From positions 1 through 37,961 of the forward strand of contig JABHFS010000044.1 of the NCBI GenBank assembly GCA_018672475.1: a DNA stretch of 37,961 bases. The letters are read 5' to 3'. Origin of the DNA: Gemmatimonadota bacterium. Its GTDB lineage: Bacteria; Latescibacterota; UBA2968; UBA8231. How positions within the stretch are numbered: the stretch's first letter is position 1; the number at the start of each line of letters is the position of its first letter. The notes under the pieces were generated by a model, which saw only the letters and a list, made by a program, of their open reading frames with translations, did not search any database and had not been told where the DNA came from. Of this stretch, positions 14,506 to 22,117 are shown piece by piece. The position numbers and the translations under genes were made by a program.

Positions 14506-16557
14506 TCAGTATGCTAGGCCCAATGGGCGGAGGGCGGTGTCGCCGTTGCGTTCGGATTGCACGGCGACGCCGATCAGATAGACACCCGGTGGTAGGGCTT
14601 CGCCGTTTTCGTTGCGCCCGTCCCAGCGCGCGGTTTGCGGGCCTGATGTTTGCTGACCTTGTGGCACGGTCGCCACCCGACGCCCGTCCAGGGCGTAAAT
14701 CTCCAGGTTTACCGGTATCCGTTCGGGCAAGCCGAAGAGTTGGTAGTCGATGCGCAACTCGTCGTGGACCCCGTCGCCATTGGGGGTCAGGACCGGTGTC
14801 GAGAAGCGCAGATCCTGCAATGCGGCGGGTTGTCGGCCCGAAATGCTGAGCACGCGCAGGCTATTGGTCGAAAGCGCCTGGCCGGCGTCGCCGTCGATGA
14901 CGGGTTGTGGCAGGGTTTGTGTCCGCGAATCGGTGACTTCGCCGATGAAGGTAGTGGCCAATTCGAATACTTCTGCCGCAAAGACGACGCGCAACGGGGC
15001 GTTGTTGGCGGCGGTGACGCGCTCGAGCAGGACGACTGTCAGACCATCGCTGTCCTCTGTAATTTCGCTCGGCGCGGTGATCTGCCCGTCGATCCACAGC
15101 TCTTTAAAACGGGGTTGGGAGCCGGTTTGGATGCGCACCGCGTCGAAACCGGCTTGTTCGGTGCCGGAGAATGAGGCGGACAGGTCATAGGCGAAATCGA
15201 TCATTTCGCCCAAGGGCACCTGCGCGATGCCGCGTGCGGGGTGGGGGTCGGCGAGCGGTGCGATCTCGCCGACGACGCGGGCTGCCAATAACGGAGCTTG
15301 TTCGATCCACAGCGAATCGAGGCGGACGAAATCGGTGAAACGGGCGCTGTGCAGGGTGATATAGACCTGGATGAAGGAGCCGCTGTCGATATTGAGCGGC
15401 CGGCCCGATTGCGTGGTGGGCGTGGACCAGAAGGTCCAGTTGGCGGTGTCGCTGGTGATGGCGGCCCGCATACCGGGCCGCGGGCTGCGTTGCACGAAGT
15501 CGCAGGAGGCGCAGGTGCGGCTGAAACCGGTGCGCAGCTCGTTTTCGTAGCGATCTCGGTGGACTTCCTTTTCCTTGCCGGTGACGGTGTACTCGTGGTA
15601 GATATTGGGGTCCGGGTCGCGGCCGGTGCGTACCTCGATCTCGACGAAGGCTTCGGCGTCGGGCGTCTCGACCGCTTCGCCGCCGACGATTCGCATCGGC
15701 GTGGCGGCGAAGAACAGTCGGCCGAAGTTTTGCTCGATGCCGAGGTCGGTTATTTTGGAGCGGTAGGTGGCTCGTTTGGGGAAGCCGTCGCCGTAGACCT
15801 CGAACTCGCTGATCGTGCCCAATAGCGCGCGGGCCTGGTTGCCCTGGCCGGCGGAGGTGCCCGATACACGGCTCAAGGCCGTTTCGTCGATGATCGAGAA
15901 TTTGCGCACCCAGCGGAAGAAGCGCACGTATTGCTGGTTGAACTCGATGTGCACGTTGGCGTCGAAGTTCTGGGTGGGCTCGGCGATGACGCGGTCGAGC
16001 GGCCACCCGCCCTTAATGCCGAAAGTACCCTGGTTCTCCTCTTGCACCGAGATCTGGAAGGCCGGCGTCGAGTCGGTGGCCAATGGCGTGCCGTTGGAGC
16101 GGAAACCGCTTGAAGGCGCGTGGAAGCCGAAGATCTGCGCCGGCATCGGCACCGCGAGGTCGATGGTGAAGAACTGTTTTTCGATGCCCTCGGCCTTGGA
16201 CGAGTTGTAGGTGGTGCTATCGGCGTCGATAAGGGCTACGCCATTTTCGGTGGGGTCGCCATTGCCTTCGTTCCACTTCCAGATCCGGGCTCGTTCGCCG
16301 TCGATATAACCCAGTTCAGAGGGTTGGCGGAAGGTCGTCCAGTTGTCGAGCAGCGTGATGATATTGGTGCCGGGTTCGATGCGGATCGGCTGGATGGCGC
16401 CGTCGATCTTTGCAAAGTCGATCATAACGCTGACGGTGTCGCGGCCGGTCCAGGGGTGGCCGCCGCCGAGTTGCCACGCGGTGATTTGGGCTTGCAGGGG
16501 CATTTGTGTGCAAAGGCCAAGGGCGATGGAGAGCACTAGGCAGCGTATGCCTGGCAT
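14506..16557 (-). CDS. secreted discoidin-like paralogue with the same C-terminal domain
   Basis: The 683-residue paralogue has an N-terminal signal (cleavage expected after LQAQ) and an AAGGAGA site before the ATG. A segment near residues 105-170 (DADSTTYNSS, FFTIDLAVP) resembles a coagulation-factor-type ligand domain. The C-terminus repeats the neighbour's layout: STPVLTPNGDGVHDELRID, VNLEIYALDGRRVA, RWDGRNENGEALPPGVYL. A CxxC pair (RTCASC) lies near residue 345. The two proteins share domain order, the TPNGDG motif and final LAY/VAY, but I cannot state overall identity. Secretion to the cell surface is likely. Tandem placement suggests duplication or a two-subunit assembly. Confidence 0.8.
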   Translation of the reverse strand: MPGIRCLVLSIALGLCTQMPLQAQITAWQLGGGHPWTGRDTVSVMIDFAKIDGAIQPIRIEPGTNIITLLDNWTTFRQPSELGYIDGERARIWKWNEGNGDPTENGVALIDADSTTYNSSKAEGIEKQFFTIDLAVPMPAQIFGFHAPSSGFRSNGTPLATDSTPAFQISVQEENQGTFGIKGGWPLDRVIAEPTQNFDANVHIEFNQQYVRFFRWVRKFSIIDETALSRVSGTSAGQGNQARALLGTISEFEVYGDGFPKRATYRSKITDLGIEQNFGRLFFAATPMRIVGGEAVETPDAEAFVEIEVRTGRDPDPNIYHEYTVTGKEKEVHRDRYENELRTGFSRTCASCDFVQRSPRPGMRAAITSDTANWTFWSTPTTQSGRPLNIDSGSFIQVYITLHSARFTDFVRLDSLWIEQAPLLAARVVGEIAPLADPHPARGIAQVPLGEMIDFAYDLSASFSGTEQAGFDAVRIQTGSQPRFKELWIDGQITAPSEITEDSDGLTVVLLERVTAANNAPLRVVFAAEVFELATTFIGEVTDSRTQTLPQPVIDGDAGQALSTNSLRVLSISGRQPAALQDLRFSTPVLTPNGDGVHDELRIDYQLFGLPERIPVNLEIYALDGRRVATVPQGQQTSGPQTARWDGRNENGEALPPGVYLIGVAVQSERNGDTALRPLGLAY

Positions 16558-16673
16558 GGTCTGTCTCCTTGCGGGTATTATTCGAATACAGCTGCAAGTT
16601 AGACTATAAAAGCTAACTATAATATAGATGACGACAACTGCGGCTTGGTTAATAGAACTTGCCCAGATGGTTT
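16558..16673. promoter_or_regulatory. AT-rich upstream region of the secreted-protein operon
   Basis: An inverted repeat AGTTAG / CTAACT (about 16603-16624) overlaps AT-rich sequence with TATAGT and TATTATAG hexamers on the minus strand, suitable for a -10 region or operator. The minus-strand gene at 16557 starts below it. No -35 box is obvious, so this is a suggestion only. Confidence 0.35.
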
Positions 16674-17036
16674 TTACGCCAGGCGCCGCATGGCGGTGTG
16701 AATATAGGGACCTGGATATTCACACCGAGCGAAATCGATCATGCCTCGCGAAAGGTCGGCGCCGACGGCGCGGTGACGCTGTGGGCGAATGGTAGCCGAA
16801 TTGAAGCCAGGGCCGCAGCCTAGATCGAGGATCGGGGCGTTGGGTTGGCACCGCGCGCAGAGCTGGTCGATCCGCGTTTGAATGATGGAGCGGTCGAGGC
16901 GCTTGGCGTGGTATTCGGCGGCGATGTGGTCGTAGGTGCGGCTGGTGGGGCCGACGCCGGTGGGTGCGAGCTGGGCCCATTGTTGCGCCGAAGCCCCGAC
17001 GGCTAATAGGAGGGGGGCGAATATGGCGTAGATCAT
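16674..17036 (-). pseudogene. chimeric ORF: signal peptide plus kelch-like start joined to a truncated methyltransferase
   Basis: The 120-residue frame begins with a clean signal peptide (MIYAIFAPLLLAVGASAQQ) and WAQLAPTGVGPTSR, a pattern typical of the first strand of secreted kelch propellers. From about residue 34 it becomes a class I methyltransferase: TYDHIAAEYHAKR, ILDLGCGPGFNS (SAM-binding motif I), GADLSRGMIDFAR (motif post I). It stops soon after MRRL, before the motifs of the second half. A cytoplasmic SAM enzyme behind an export signal makes no sense, so this looks like a recombination product. A ribosome binding site (AGAGAGG, about six bases before the ATG at 17036) is present, so it may still be translated. 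Confidence 0.6.
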
Positions 17037-17118
17037 ATTAGACCTCTCTTTATGGCGATCTAATGTAGACGCGTGTTCTTTGCAGGAGGTTCTATTTCCG
17101 TTTATTGGAAATGATAAT

Positions 17119-17159
17119 AAAAGACCCGCTGGTTTTATATGGTGACCAGCGGATCTTTT
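17119..17159. terminator. bidirectional terminator behind the dioxygenase gene
   Basis: A 15-bp stem with one mismatch pairs 17119-17133 with 17145-17159 (core CCGCTGGT / ACCAGCGG) around an 11-base loop. A-rich and T-rich outer arms allow termination in both directions. The minus-strand dioxygenase gene ends eight bases away at 17167. Confidence 0.78.
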
Positions 17160-17166
17160 CGATTGT

Positions 17167-17904
17167 CTAGAAATGCGCATCCGCCGCGTGCAGGGCGCCG
17201 GGGCCCTTTTGCATGCGCAGCAGTTGGCGTTGGCGTTCATTTAGGCCCTCGTACCATTCGGGCGGGAAGCCGTCGTGCGGATCGAGTTGGAAGACTAACA
17301 TGTGCTTTCTATAATGGCCGAAGAGGGCGTGGCGGGTGCGGTCGCTGGTATTGGCGCCGCCGCCGTGCCAACATTGGCCGTTGAAGACGATTACCGAACC
17401 AGCTGGTGCGGAGGGTTGGATTTCATGTTTGACTTCGAACCCTTCCGGCGGGGCAATCAAACCGCTTTTGTGCGAGCCGGGCACGACGCGTGTGCCGCCG
17501 ACCTCGGGGCTGAAGTCGTCGAGCATCCAGACGGTGTTCATCATCACCGGGGTGTCCATATTGAGCATATAGATCGGGATGTCGCTGTGCAGGCCCTGGT
17601 AGCCGTCGCCGGGGCGGACAATGCGTGAGTTGAGGCTGCCGAGGATCAGCGAGGGCTGGAGGAAATGTTCGAGCAGCGGCAGGATGCGGGGGTGGTCGAT
17701 GCACTGGTGGAAGATGCGGTCGAGTACTGGCAGGTTGGAGACGTGACGGGCGGAGCCGCGGTGGGTATGTTCGGTGCCGTGTCCTTCGGCACAGCGGATG
17801 AGGGTTTCGCGCATGGCTTCGGTGGTGTCGGCGTCGACTACGCTTTCTAAGATGGTGAAGCCGTAGATTTCCAATTCTTGTAGGGCTTGTTCTTGTTCGT
17901 TCAT
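17167..17904 (-). CDS. phytanoyl-CoA dioxygenase (PhyH) family protein
   Basis: The 245-residue enzyme has the Fe(II)/2-oxoglutarate fold of the PhyH family. The facial triad is His106 and Asp108 (GLHSDIP) with His180 in CWHGGGANTS, and an Arg in SDRTRHALF that should bind 2-oxoglutarate. PhyH proteins hydroxylate diverse small molecules and are strongly expanded in some uncultured lineages, so the substrate stays open. The start at 17904 follows AGGAGA; the frame extends upstream to 17958 with no signs of coding. Repeat copy B starts 25 bases upstream of the start codon. Confidence 0.86.
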   Translation of the reverse strand: MNEQEQALQELEIYGFTILESVVDADTTEAMRETLIRCAEGHGTEHTHRGSARHVSNLPVLDRIFHQCIDHPRILPLLEHFLQPSLILGSLNSRIVRPGDGYQGLHSDIPIYMLNMDTPVMMNTVWMLDDFSPEVGGTRVVPGSHKSGLIAPPEGFEVKHEIQPSAPAGSVIVFNGQCWHGGGANTSDRTRHALFGHYRKHMLVFQLDPHDGFPPEWYEGLNERQRQLLRMQKGPGALHAADAHF

Positions 17905-17928
17905 TGCGGTTCTCCTGCGGGTGCTGAC

Positions 17929-18062
17929 GGATCGTTTCGGGATTTTCCCTTCGCTCATTCTCGCCGACCATCTCTGGTCGGCTCCGAGGTGTAATCCTCA
18001 TATTTCACTTCCTGTGAAATATGGGATTACAATCCGCTCAGGGGAAAACCCCGAAACGATCC
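17929..18062 (+). repeat. structured intergenic repeat, copy B (best preserved)
   Basis: The element fills most of the 244-base gap between PhyH and the exporter gene. An outer stem of about 20 bp (17929-17949 with 18041-18062, starting GGATCGTTTCGGG) has one mismatch. Inside are hairpin 1 (GCCGACCA 17963-17970 with TGGTCGGC 17975-17982, loop TCTC), the constant TCCGAGG, hairpin 2 (TGTAATCC and CATATTTCAC on the left, their complements on the right, 17990-18031) and the constant AATCCGCTCA. Together they form a three-way junction. Copies A and C share the constant motifs but have different stem sequences. Confidence 0.85.
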
Positions 18063-18148
18063 TCGACTAGAATAGTTGCCGTCGGTTATGGATTGTATGC
18101 ATTAGTGTCTGGTATGAGGTGAATCACAGGCACGTATAAAAAGTATAA

Positions 18149-18868
18149 TTAAATGAGGTTGAGCGCGTTTATAATCATGCGTAATGAGAGCAGTGTGATC
18201 AAGGTCTTGAAGACTTTGCGGAAGAAGACCTCGGAAAGGTGGTCGCGGATTTTGGTGCCGAACCAGGAGCCTGCGATTACCGCGACGAGCATGCCGGCGA
18301 TGAGCGGTAGATAGGGGGTGTAGGCGAAGCCGATGAAGCCGAAGACTATGATTTTGCACAGATGCGTCGCCGTCATGACGCTGCCGTGCGTGACGACCAG
18401 GCGGTCCTTGGGTAACTCTTCGCGGACTAGGAAGGCGTTGGTCAAGGGGCCGGTGACGCCGACGAAGAGGGAGAAGAAGGTCTGGATGGCGCCGAGGATG
18501 ACAAAGTGGCCGGGTAGGCGGAAGGCGCGTTTGGGGATGGGGACCCAGGTGACGACGAGCACGAAGATCCCGAGGTAAAGTGGGAGATAATCGAAGCTGA
18601 GGCGGACCACGGCGTTTGCACCGGCGATGGAGCCGAGCGCTGCACCGGCTAGGAAAGGCCAGAAGATGCTCCATTCGATATGGCGCAGGCCGAAGAGTAC
18701 GCGGCTGGAGTTGGAGGCCAATTGCACAGCGCCGTGTACGGGCACGATGGCGGCGGCGGGCAAGAGGCCGGGCATGACCGAAATCAACATAATGCCGCCG
18801 CCCATGCCGATGACGGCGGTGAAGGTCGAGGTCAGGAAGGAGACTCCGATCAGGAAGTAGGTCTCCAT
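18149..18868 (-). CDS. TauE/SafE-family exporter, CuyZ-like candidate
   Basis: The 239-residue protein is almost entirely membrane segments (seven or eight predicted) and has the family's N-terminal motif: METYFLIGVSFLTSTFTAVIGMGGGIMLI, with a second glycine-rich repeat half (GVTGPLTNAFLV). TauE/SafE proteins export sulfite, sulfoacetate or other sulfonated or small anions through the inner membrane. Its ATG follows the stop of the lyase gene with no base between (TAAATG), so it is translated with that gene. This pairing matches the known cuyA-cuyZ arrangement, in which the exporter removes the sulfite released from cysteate. The substrate is inferred from context only. Confidence 0.85.
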   Translation of the reverse strand: METYFLIGVSFLTSTFTAVIGMGGGIMLISVMPGLLPAAAIVPVHGAVQLASNSSRVLFGLRHIEWSIFWPFLAGAALGSIAGANAVVRLSFDYLPLYLGIFVLVVTWVPIPKRAFRLPGHFVILGAIQTFFSLFVGVTGPLTNAFLVREELPKDRLVVTHGSVMTATHLCKIIVFGFIGFAYTPYLPLIAGMLVAVIAGSWFGTKIRDHLSEVFFRKVFKTLITLLSLRMIINALNLI

Positions 18869-19894
18869 TTATTCGGCGAGCACGTCCTGTGCGTAGGCGA
18901 AGAGGGCGGGGCTGCCGCCGGTGTGCAAGAAGATGGCCTCGCCGTCGAGGCGGCCGTCTACCACATGCGCGAAAAGGCCGGCGAGCGCTTTGCTGGTGTA
19001 GACCGGATCGAGCAGGATGCCCTCGGTGCGGGCGAGGGTGCGCAATGCGTTGAGGCCTTCAGGTGAAGGCAGGCCATAGCCTGCACCGACGAAGGTGTCG
19101 TCGTTGTCGAAGTCGGTTGCGCTGAGCTCGGTATCGAGACCGAGTCGGCGGGCGGCTTGGTTGGCGAGGTTGGCCATGTCTTGGTGGCGGTCGTCTATAT
19201 TGGGCAGGGGGCAGAAGCCGCGCACTTTGATCGGCGATTCGAGATAGGCCAACCCCAACGCGACGCCGGCTTGCGTAGTATCTAAGGCGGCGAGGTAGAG
19301 ATATTTGGCGGCGAGGTGTTGTGCTTGGCACTGGCGGGCGATTTCGACGCCGACTTCGACATAAGCGATGACGTCGAGATCGATAGTGGATTCGCGGCGT
19401 GGCCAGTAGACCTTCTTCCCCTGTGCGGTTAGCTCGTCGACTTTGGCCTGGATGGCGCCGGTTTGGATGATGTGTTTGCCCTCTTCGAGCACGGTAATAT
19501 GCGCGCCGAGCAGGTGTTGCAACAGGTTGTTGCCCTGTGATTCGGTCTTATCGATATCGCGCACCGGTCTCAGGATCAGATGGAGTTCCAGGCCTAATTT
19601 GGCGCAGGCGGCGGCGAGTTGGCGGCAATAGTTGGATTGAACCGCCGCGCCCGAGACGATGGTATCGGCGCCCGTCGCCAGCGCATCGGCGAGGGAGAAT
19701 TCGAACATCCGCGTCTTGTTGCCGCCGAAGGCCAGGCCCGTCAGGTCGTCGCGTTTGATATGCAGCGCCGGGCTTTTGAGGTGGGCGGTCAGGCGCTGCA
19801 TCGGTTCCAGCGGGGTTGGCCGGACTGAGGCTAGCTGTACGCGCGGTAGCTTGGCGATGGCGGTGTCGAGGATTTCTGCTTTCGTAGCGTTCAT
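18869..19894 (-). CDS. PLP-dependent D-cysteine desulfhydrase/L-cysteate sulfo-lyase family
   Basis: The 341-residue enzyme belongs to the ACC deaminase/D-cysteine desulfhydrase/cysteate sulfo-lyase family. Lys60 in GGNKTR binds PLP, RDDLTG precedes it, and AAVQSNYCRQLAAACAKLGL is the usual substrate-pocket helix. Family members convert a cysteine-type substrate to pyruvate, ammonia and sulfide, or cysteate to pyruvate, ammonia and sulfite. The usual GGSN-type motif is replaced by RRESTIDLD, so activity against classical substrates is not certain. The start at 19894 follows the upstream stop by one base. The exporter gene behind it makes a sulfonate or sulfite link likely. ACC deaminase remains possible. 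Confidence 0.84.
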   Translation of the reverse strand: MNATKAEILDTAIAKLPRVQLASVRPTPLEPMQRLTAHLKSPALHIKRDDLTGLAFGGNKTRMFEFSLADALATGADTIVSGAAVQSNYCRQLAAACAKLGLELHLILRPVRDIDKTESQGNNLLQHLLGAHITVLEEGKHIIQTGAIQAKVDELTAQGKKVYWPRRESTIDLDVIAYVEVGVEIARQCQAQHLAAKYLYLAALDTTQAGVALGLAYLESPIKVRGFCPLPNIDDRHQDMANLANQAARRLGLDTELSATDFDNDDTFVGAGYGLPSPEGLNALRTLARTEGILLDPVYTSKALAGLFAHVVDGRLDGEAIFLHTGGSPALFAYAQDVLAE

Positions 19895-19895
19895 C

Positions 19896-20993
19896 TTATT
19901 TGCCCTTCGACCAGCCCTTGCGCGGGAGTTTGGAGAGGGGATTCTGGCGATGGCACTCTTCGATGACGGCGACTTGTACACGCGCCTGCTGCGGTGTGAT
20001 CTGTGCTTTGGCGCCTTCGCGTAAGACGGCGTAGACGTGATCGTAATAGGCTTTGGACATAAAGGCGAAGGCGTTTTGCTGGGTCTTATTCGGTGTCCAG
20101 GTCTTCTCGATCATCGGCAAGTCTTCGCGGCAATAGCTCGGGCCGGGCAACGAGCTGCGGATGAGTTTTTGCGCGGCCGCTTTTTGGGCGTTGTAATAGC
20201 GCCAAGTCAGGCTCGATGGCCCGCCCGAAAGACCGCCGCGTTCGCCGTGCACGGTGTACATGGGTTGCGGGAAAGTGGTGCAGGAGGAGATTTCGACGTC
20301 AATAACGGGTTTGTTCTTGGTGCGCAGCAAGATTTTCACATAGTCTTCGGCATCGCCCGAGGTGTTGGCGCGGTCCATCGCGCAGAGAATGTGCTGCGGC
20401 TTTTTAAAATCGAGCAGCCGCATGGCCTGGTCCATCGGGTGCGGGCCGGTGTTGAGCAAGTTGCCGCCCTTGTATTCTTGCAGGGTCTGCCAATCCCAAC
20501 GGCGGGAGAAGCCGCTGAAGGAGAGCGAGATCTGCACGATACGGCCTAGCACGCCCGAATCGATGACTTGCAGCATTTTCTGGAACTGCGGTGCGTTGCG
20601 CGATTGTTGGAAGGGCAGCAGTTTGCGGCGGGCAGCGCCGGCGGCGGCGATCATCTTGTCGAGTTCGGAGACGCTCCAGGCGAGTGGTTTCTCGCAGACG
20701 GTGTGGTGGCCGGCGTTGAGGGCGTCGATGGTGCCCTGGGGGTGGAGCTGGCTAGGAAGGGCGTTGACGACGAGGTCGAGGTCTTCGCGAGCGAGCAGGT
20801 CGTGGTAGTCGGCGTAGGTGGCACAACCCATTTCGCTCTCCGCGCGCTTGCGGCGGTCGCGCAAAAGATCGGAGATGGCGACTATTTGGAATTTGCGTGG
20901 GGCGGTTTTGAAGTAGCGGCAGTGGATATCGAGGCCGGAACGGCCTTGGCCGAGTACGGCGACGCGGATTGGACCTTTTTTCTTGGCAGGCAT
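19896..20993 (-). CDS. Gfo/Idh/MocA-family oxidoreductase
   Basis: The 365-residue protein has an N-terminal NAD(P)-binding Rossmann domain (VAVLGQGRSG near residue 13) and the family motif EKPLAWS with the active-site Lys near residue 98. A second domain from about 130 contains NLLNTGPHPMDQAM, the usual helix with the catalytic His. The family oxidises or reduces sugars, inositols and other polyols. GGAG lies eight bases before the ATG at 20993. It leads the three-gene operon with the PLP lyase and the TauE/SafE exporter, so its product may feed that pathway. I cannot name a substrate. Confidence 0.86.
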   Translation of the reverse strand: MPAKKKGPIRVAVLGQGRSGLDIHCRYFKTAPRKFQIVAISDLLRDRRKRAESEMGCATYADYHDLLAREDLDLVVNALPSQLHPQGTIDALNAGHHTVCEKPLAWSVSELDKMIAAAGAARRKLLPFQQSRNAPQFQKMLQVIDSGVLGRIVQISLSFSGFSRRWDWQTLQEYKGGNLLNTGPHPMDQAMRLLDFKKPQHILCAMDRANTSGDAEDYVKILLRTKNKPVIDVEISSCTTFPQPMYTVHGERGGLSGGPSSLTWRYYNAQKAAAQKLIRSSLPGPSYCREDLPMIEKTWTPNKTQQNAFAFMSKAYYDHVYAVLREGAKAQITPQQARVQVAVIEECHRQNPLSKLPRKGWSKGK

Positions 20994-21137
20994 GCGGTGG
21001 ACTCCGTAGGTATATGGTATATGTGCGCGTTTATGTTGGGTACTGGGAGGAGGGGTGTCAAGGGTTTGTGGGGGAGGAGTGGGGGGTGTAATTTAATAGG
21101 TGCTGAGAATGTTGGCGGTGATTGTCCTTGTCGGCGC

Positions 21138-21267
21138 TCCGTTTTGGGGTATGCCCTTCGCCCGTTCTCGCCCGACTTCTGTCGGGCTCCGAGGGGCGGT
21201 CTGATCCGATTTTGCAATGCTACAAAATCGGCACCGCAACCCGCTCAGGGGAATATCCCCAAACGGA
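21138..21267 (+). repeat. structured intergenic repeat, copy C
   Basis: The copy sits in the 316-base gap between the divergent oxidoreductase and cupin genes. The outer stem pairs TCCGTTTTGGGG (21138-21149) with the CCCCAAACGGA at 21257-21267, with a one-base T bulge, and extends with a second short pairing toward 21156 and 21247. Hairpin 1 is CCCGAC (21171-21176) with GTCGGG (21181-21186), loop TTCT. CTCCGAGG follows at 21187-21194. Hairpin 2 pairs GCGGT with ACCGC and CCGATTTTG with CAAAATCGG. The constant CCGCTCA closes it. The rest of the gap is G-rich and has no gene. Confidence 0.8.
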
Positions 21268-21309
21268 CCTCGGGCATGCTCTCCTCAATTGTTATATGTG
21301 GGTAAGGAA

Positions 21310-22104
21310 ATGAAACACGTCCATATTGCTGAATTAGATAGGGATGGGGGGCCGGTTTTTGCCGGTCAGCGCTTTGAGACGCCTTGGTCGGTGTTTGATT
21401 ATTATGCATTGGAGCCGGGAAAGGTGCGTTCTATTGCCGGTGAGGGGGAACGCTGCGAGCGGGGCTATGTGTTGTTGGGGGGGCCGGCGGAGTTAGTGGT
21501 GGGGTCGTTTCGCAAGGAGAGGGATCGGGCTTGGGGATTGAGGGGGGCCAGCGGTGAAGGGCCAGGGTTTATTATCGGGCCGATAGCGTATGATCACGAG
21601 CTGGGGAATTTGACCGAGAGAGTCTTCGGGCTATTCGATGTGCAGGTCGCAATGGATAGGGGGCAGATGGTTGCGGTCGAGCGGGATACCTTTGTGCATG
21701 CGGGGTCTTTTTCCCAGGCCGAGCTCAAGTGGCGGGACGCGATACACGGCGGCTGCGGTAAGATCGCCACCCGGCACGTGCTCAAACCGGAGGATTTCTG
21801 CAGCACATGGACGTTTCTCGATCACGCGATCCTGAGTGAAGGCGGGTCGGTGGGGTATCACTACCACGACGCGCTTGAGGAGAGTTTCGTGGTGCTGTCG
21901 GGCGAGGGTTTGATGACGATTGATGACGAGACTTTCGCAGTGGGGCAGGGGTCGGTGACCTGGCAGGGTATCGGACAGGGGCACGGCATCTACAACCCAG
22001 GCCCGAAGGAGTTGGAATTTGTGCGCATCGCCGTGGCACAAAGGGACGAAGAATATACTACGATCGATTTGCACGACGACCTGTCATCGCGCGAACCGAC
22101 TTGA
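21310..22104 (+). CDS. cupin-domain protein
   Basis: The 264-residue protein ends in a clear cupin barrel: His184 and His186 with Glu190 (GSVGYHYHDALEE), followed by a glycine turn and His225 (GQGHGIYN), which would bind one divalent metal. The N-terminal 160 residues look like a second, degenerate barrel with no ligands, a bicupin layout. The start at 21310 has AAGGA only two bases away, and a longer in-frame upstream part overlaps the repeat element. It opens a tight operon with the DUF3500 gene (13 bases further) and the GH13 gene. A sugar-modifying or binding role is possible but not shown. Confidence 0.75.
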   Translation: MKHVHIAELDRDGGPVFAGQRFETPWSVFDYYALEPGKVRSIAGEGERCERGYVLLGGPAELVVGSFRKERDRAWGLRGASGEGPGFIIGPIAYDHELGNLTERVFGLFDVQVAMDRGQMVAVERDTFVHAGSFSQAELKWRDAIHGGCGKIATRHVLKPEDFCSTWTFLDHAILSEGGSVGYHYHDALEESFVVLSGEGLMTIDDETFAVGQGSVTWQGIGQGHGIYNPGPKELEFVRIAVAQRDEEYTTIDLHDDLSSREPT

Positions 22105-22117
22105 GAAAGGTAGAGCA

